This document shows, piece by piece, positions 15,217 to 16,033 of a DNA stretch of 16,033 bases. Where the stretch lies: positions 1-16,033 of the forward strand of contig JAPYQV010000015.1 of NCBI GenBank assembly GCA_029937205.1, in the 5' to 3' direction. Both the position numbers and the translations under genes were made by a program. The stretch is from Alphaproteobacteria bacterium (GTDB taxonomy: Bacteria > Pseudomonadota > Alphaproteobacteria > UBA828). The notes under the pieces are model-generated. The model was given only the letters and a program-made list of their open reading frames with translations. It had not been told where the DNA came from and did no database searches. Numbering within the stretch: position 1 is the stretch's first letter; every line of letters begins with the position of its first letter.

Positions 15217-15984
15217 CTAAACCGTCAAGGTGCCTGATGCAGCTTCAACCGGTGTTTTCGGTGCGCTGCGCAGATCGCCGCGAATATGCTTGGTGCTGTA
15301 GCCATTGAGCAAATGGCCGAGCAGCCCGCGATTGAGGTCCGAGGTACCGAACAGCCAGTCGGCGATCGGGAAGGTCAGGTTCATGTTGCGCTCCATCATC
15401 AGGCGGGTGTTGTGATGCGCGGTGTGATGACGGCGCAGCGTATTGACGAAGGGAAAATTGGCGACCAGCCGGTTTTCGTCGACGTGACAGCAAAGATGCA
15501 TGAACTCATAGAGCAGGTACATGCCGATCGTGGTGGAAATGACCAGCCAGCCGACATTGGACGAGATCAGCAGGCCGAGGATCAAGGCCGGCACAATCGA
15601 CATCAAGGTGAAGACGACAAGAGCGTAGGTCGGGAACACGGTGACACGCCAGTCGCGATGATTGAGGAAACGAATCTCGCTGTCGGTGAAGAACTGGTGA
15701 TGGTTCAGCGTGTGCCGATTATAGACCGCCTTCAGGCCCGGTAAATTGATCGGGCGGTGCATGACATAGCGATGGACGGACCATTCGAAGATGTTGCACA
15801 GCAGGAAGGCGACCGGGACAGTCAGCCACTCCCACCACTGAACCCCCGCCATATTGTGGATGAAGACATAGAGGAGACCGGCGCCGATGCCATAGATGAT
15901 CAGCACATGAGCGTAACCATTGTACCAACCGACCATCCGCGAACGATACGTCTCGCGGAAAATCCTTTGCCGTTCCGAAACCAT
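15217..15984 (-). CDS. Membrane fatty acid hydroxylase / sterol desaturase family protein
   Basis: This 255-residue protein is a di-iron membrane oxygenase family member. The histidine clusters expected to hold two irons are all present: HRYVMH (71-76), HTLNHH (91-96), HLCCH (163-167) and HHTAHH (186-191). Hydrophobic segments lie near residues 25-42, 52-68, 115-140 and 143-160. Family members hydroxylate or desaturate lipid chains, sterols, sphingoid bases or carotenoids; the substrate here cannot be told. The ATG at 15984 has GGGGAG nine bases upstream. It is the first gene of a two-gene unit with the small membrane protein. Confidence 0.85.
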   Translation of the reverse strand: MVSERQRIFRETYRSRMVGWYNGYAHVLIIYGIGAGLLYVFIHNMAGVQWWEWLTVPVAFLLCNIFEWSVHRYVMHRPINLPGLKAVYNRHTLNHHQFFTDSEIRFLNHRDWRVTVFPTYALVVFTLMSIVPALILGLLISSNVGWLVISTTIGMYLLYEFMHLCCHVDENRLVANFPFVNTLRRHHTAHHNTRLMMERNMNLTFPIADWLFGTSDLNRGLLGHLLNGYSTKHIRGDLRSAPKTPVEAASGTLTV

Positions 15985-16033
15985 TATTCTGCACTCCCCA
16001 CGTCAAGCTCTACCCGCAACACCATTCGAGTAG

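Noticed and set aside
1..16033. tRNA or rRNA genes, CRISPR arrays, insertion sequences
   Set aside because: I saw no clover-leaf tRNA pattern, no rRNA blocks, no regularly spaced identical repeats and no transposase-like frames.

Overview
The window looks like a chromosomal segment of a high-GC alphaproteobacterium. This is inferred from the GC-rich codon use of most genes, the heterotetrameric sarcosine oxidase operon (soxBDAG) and the mix of CerR-like TetR, HxlR, DUF1330 and crotonase genes. I cannot name a genus. Much of it is catabolic and regulatory accessory DNA. Two stretches are visibly richer in AT than the rest: the histidine kinase remnant with its upstream region, and the MFS transporter.

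Layout. 1-1661 (-) is a broken membrane-anchored PAS histidine kinase with a frameshift and an in-frame amber codon; it runs off the left edge. 1662-1915 is an AT-rich gap. 1916-7072 (-) is a tightly packed soxB-soxD-soxA-soxG operon for heterotetrameric sarcosine oxidase. 7073-7356 is a gap with two tandem copies of a ~72-nt structured element whose hairpin arms differ by compensatory changes; this is the most interesting non-coding signal here. 7357-9154 (-) holds an N-carbamoylsarcosine amidase-like hydrolase, a shortened SRPBCC protein and a CerR-type TetR regulator. Diverging from the regulator, 9323-12834 (+) encodes a beta-hydroxyacid dehydrogenase/imine reductase-like protein lacking both family lysines, a glycine/amine oxidase-type flavoprotein and an MFS carrier. 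12908-13576 (-) is an HxlR regulator with an SCP2-like C-terminal domain, divergent from a DUF1330 gene (13770-14063, +), with an inverted repeat over the shared promoter. A strong hairpin separates DUF1330 from a convergent crotonase (14109-14921, -). The right end (15021-15984, -) holds a membrane fatty acid hydroxylase/sterol desaturase family protein followed by a 61-residue two-helix membrane protein.

How the genes may work together (inference). The hydrolase would make sarcosine from N-carbamoylsarcosine, the lower part of creatinine/N-methylhydantoin breakdown. SoxBDAG would oxidise sarcosine to glycine, passing the methyl group to tetrahydrofolate. The divergent reductase/flavoprotein/carrier cassette would import and process a related amine or N-methyl amino acid, with the TetR protein sitting between the two arms. 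The covarying tandem RNA element lies exactly in the presumed soxB leader and is a candidate unassigned cis-regulatory RNA, although a dispersed genomic repeat is an equally serious explanation.
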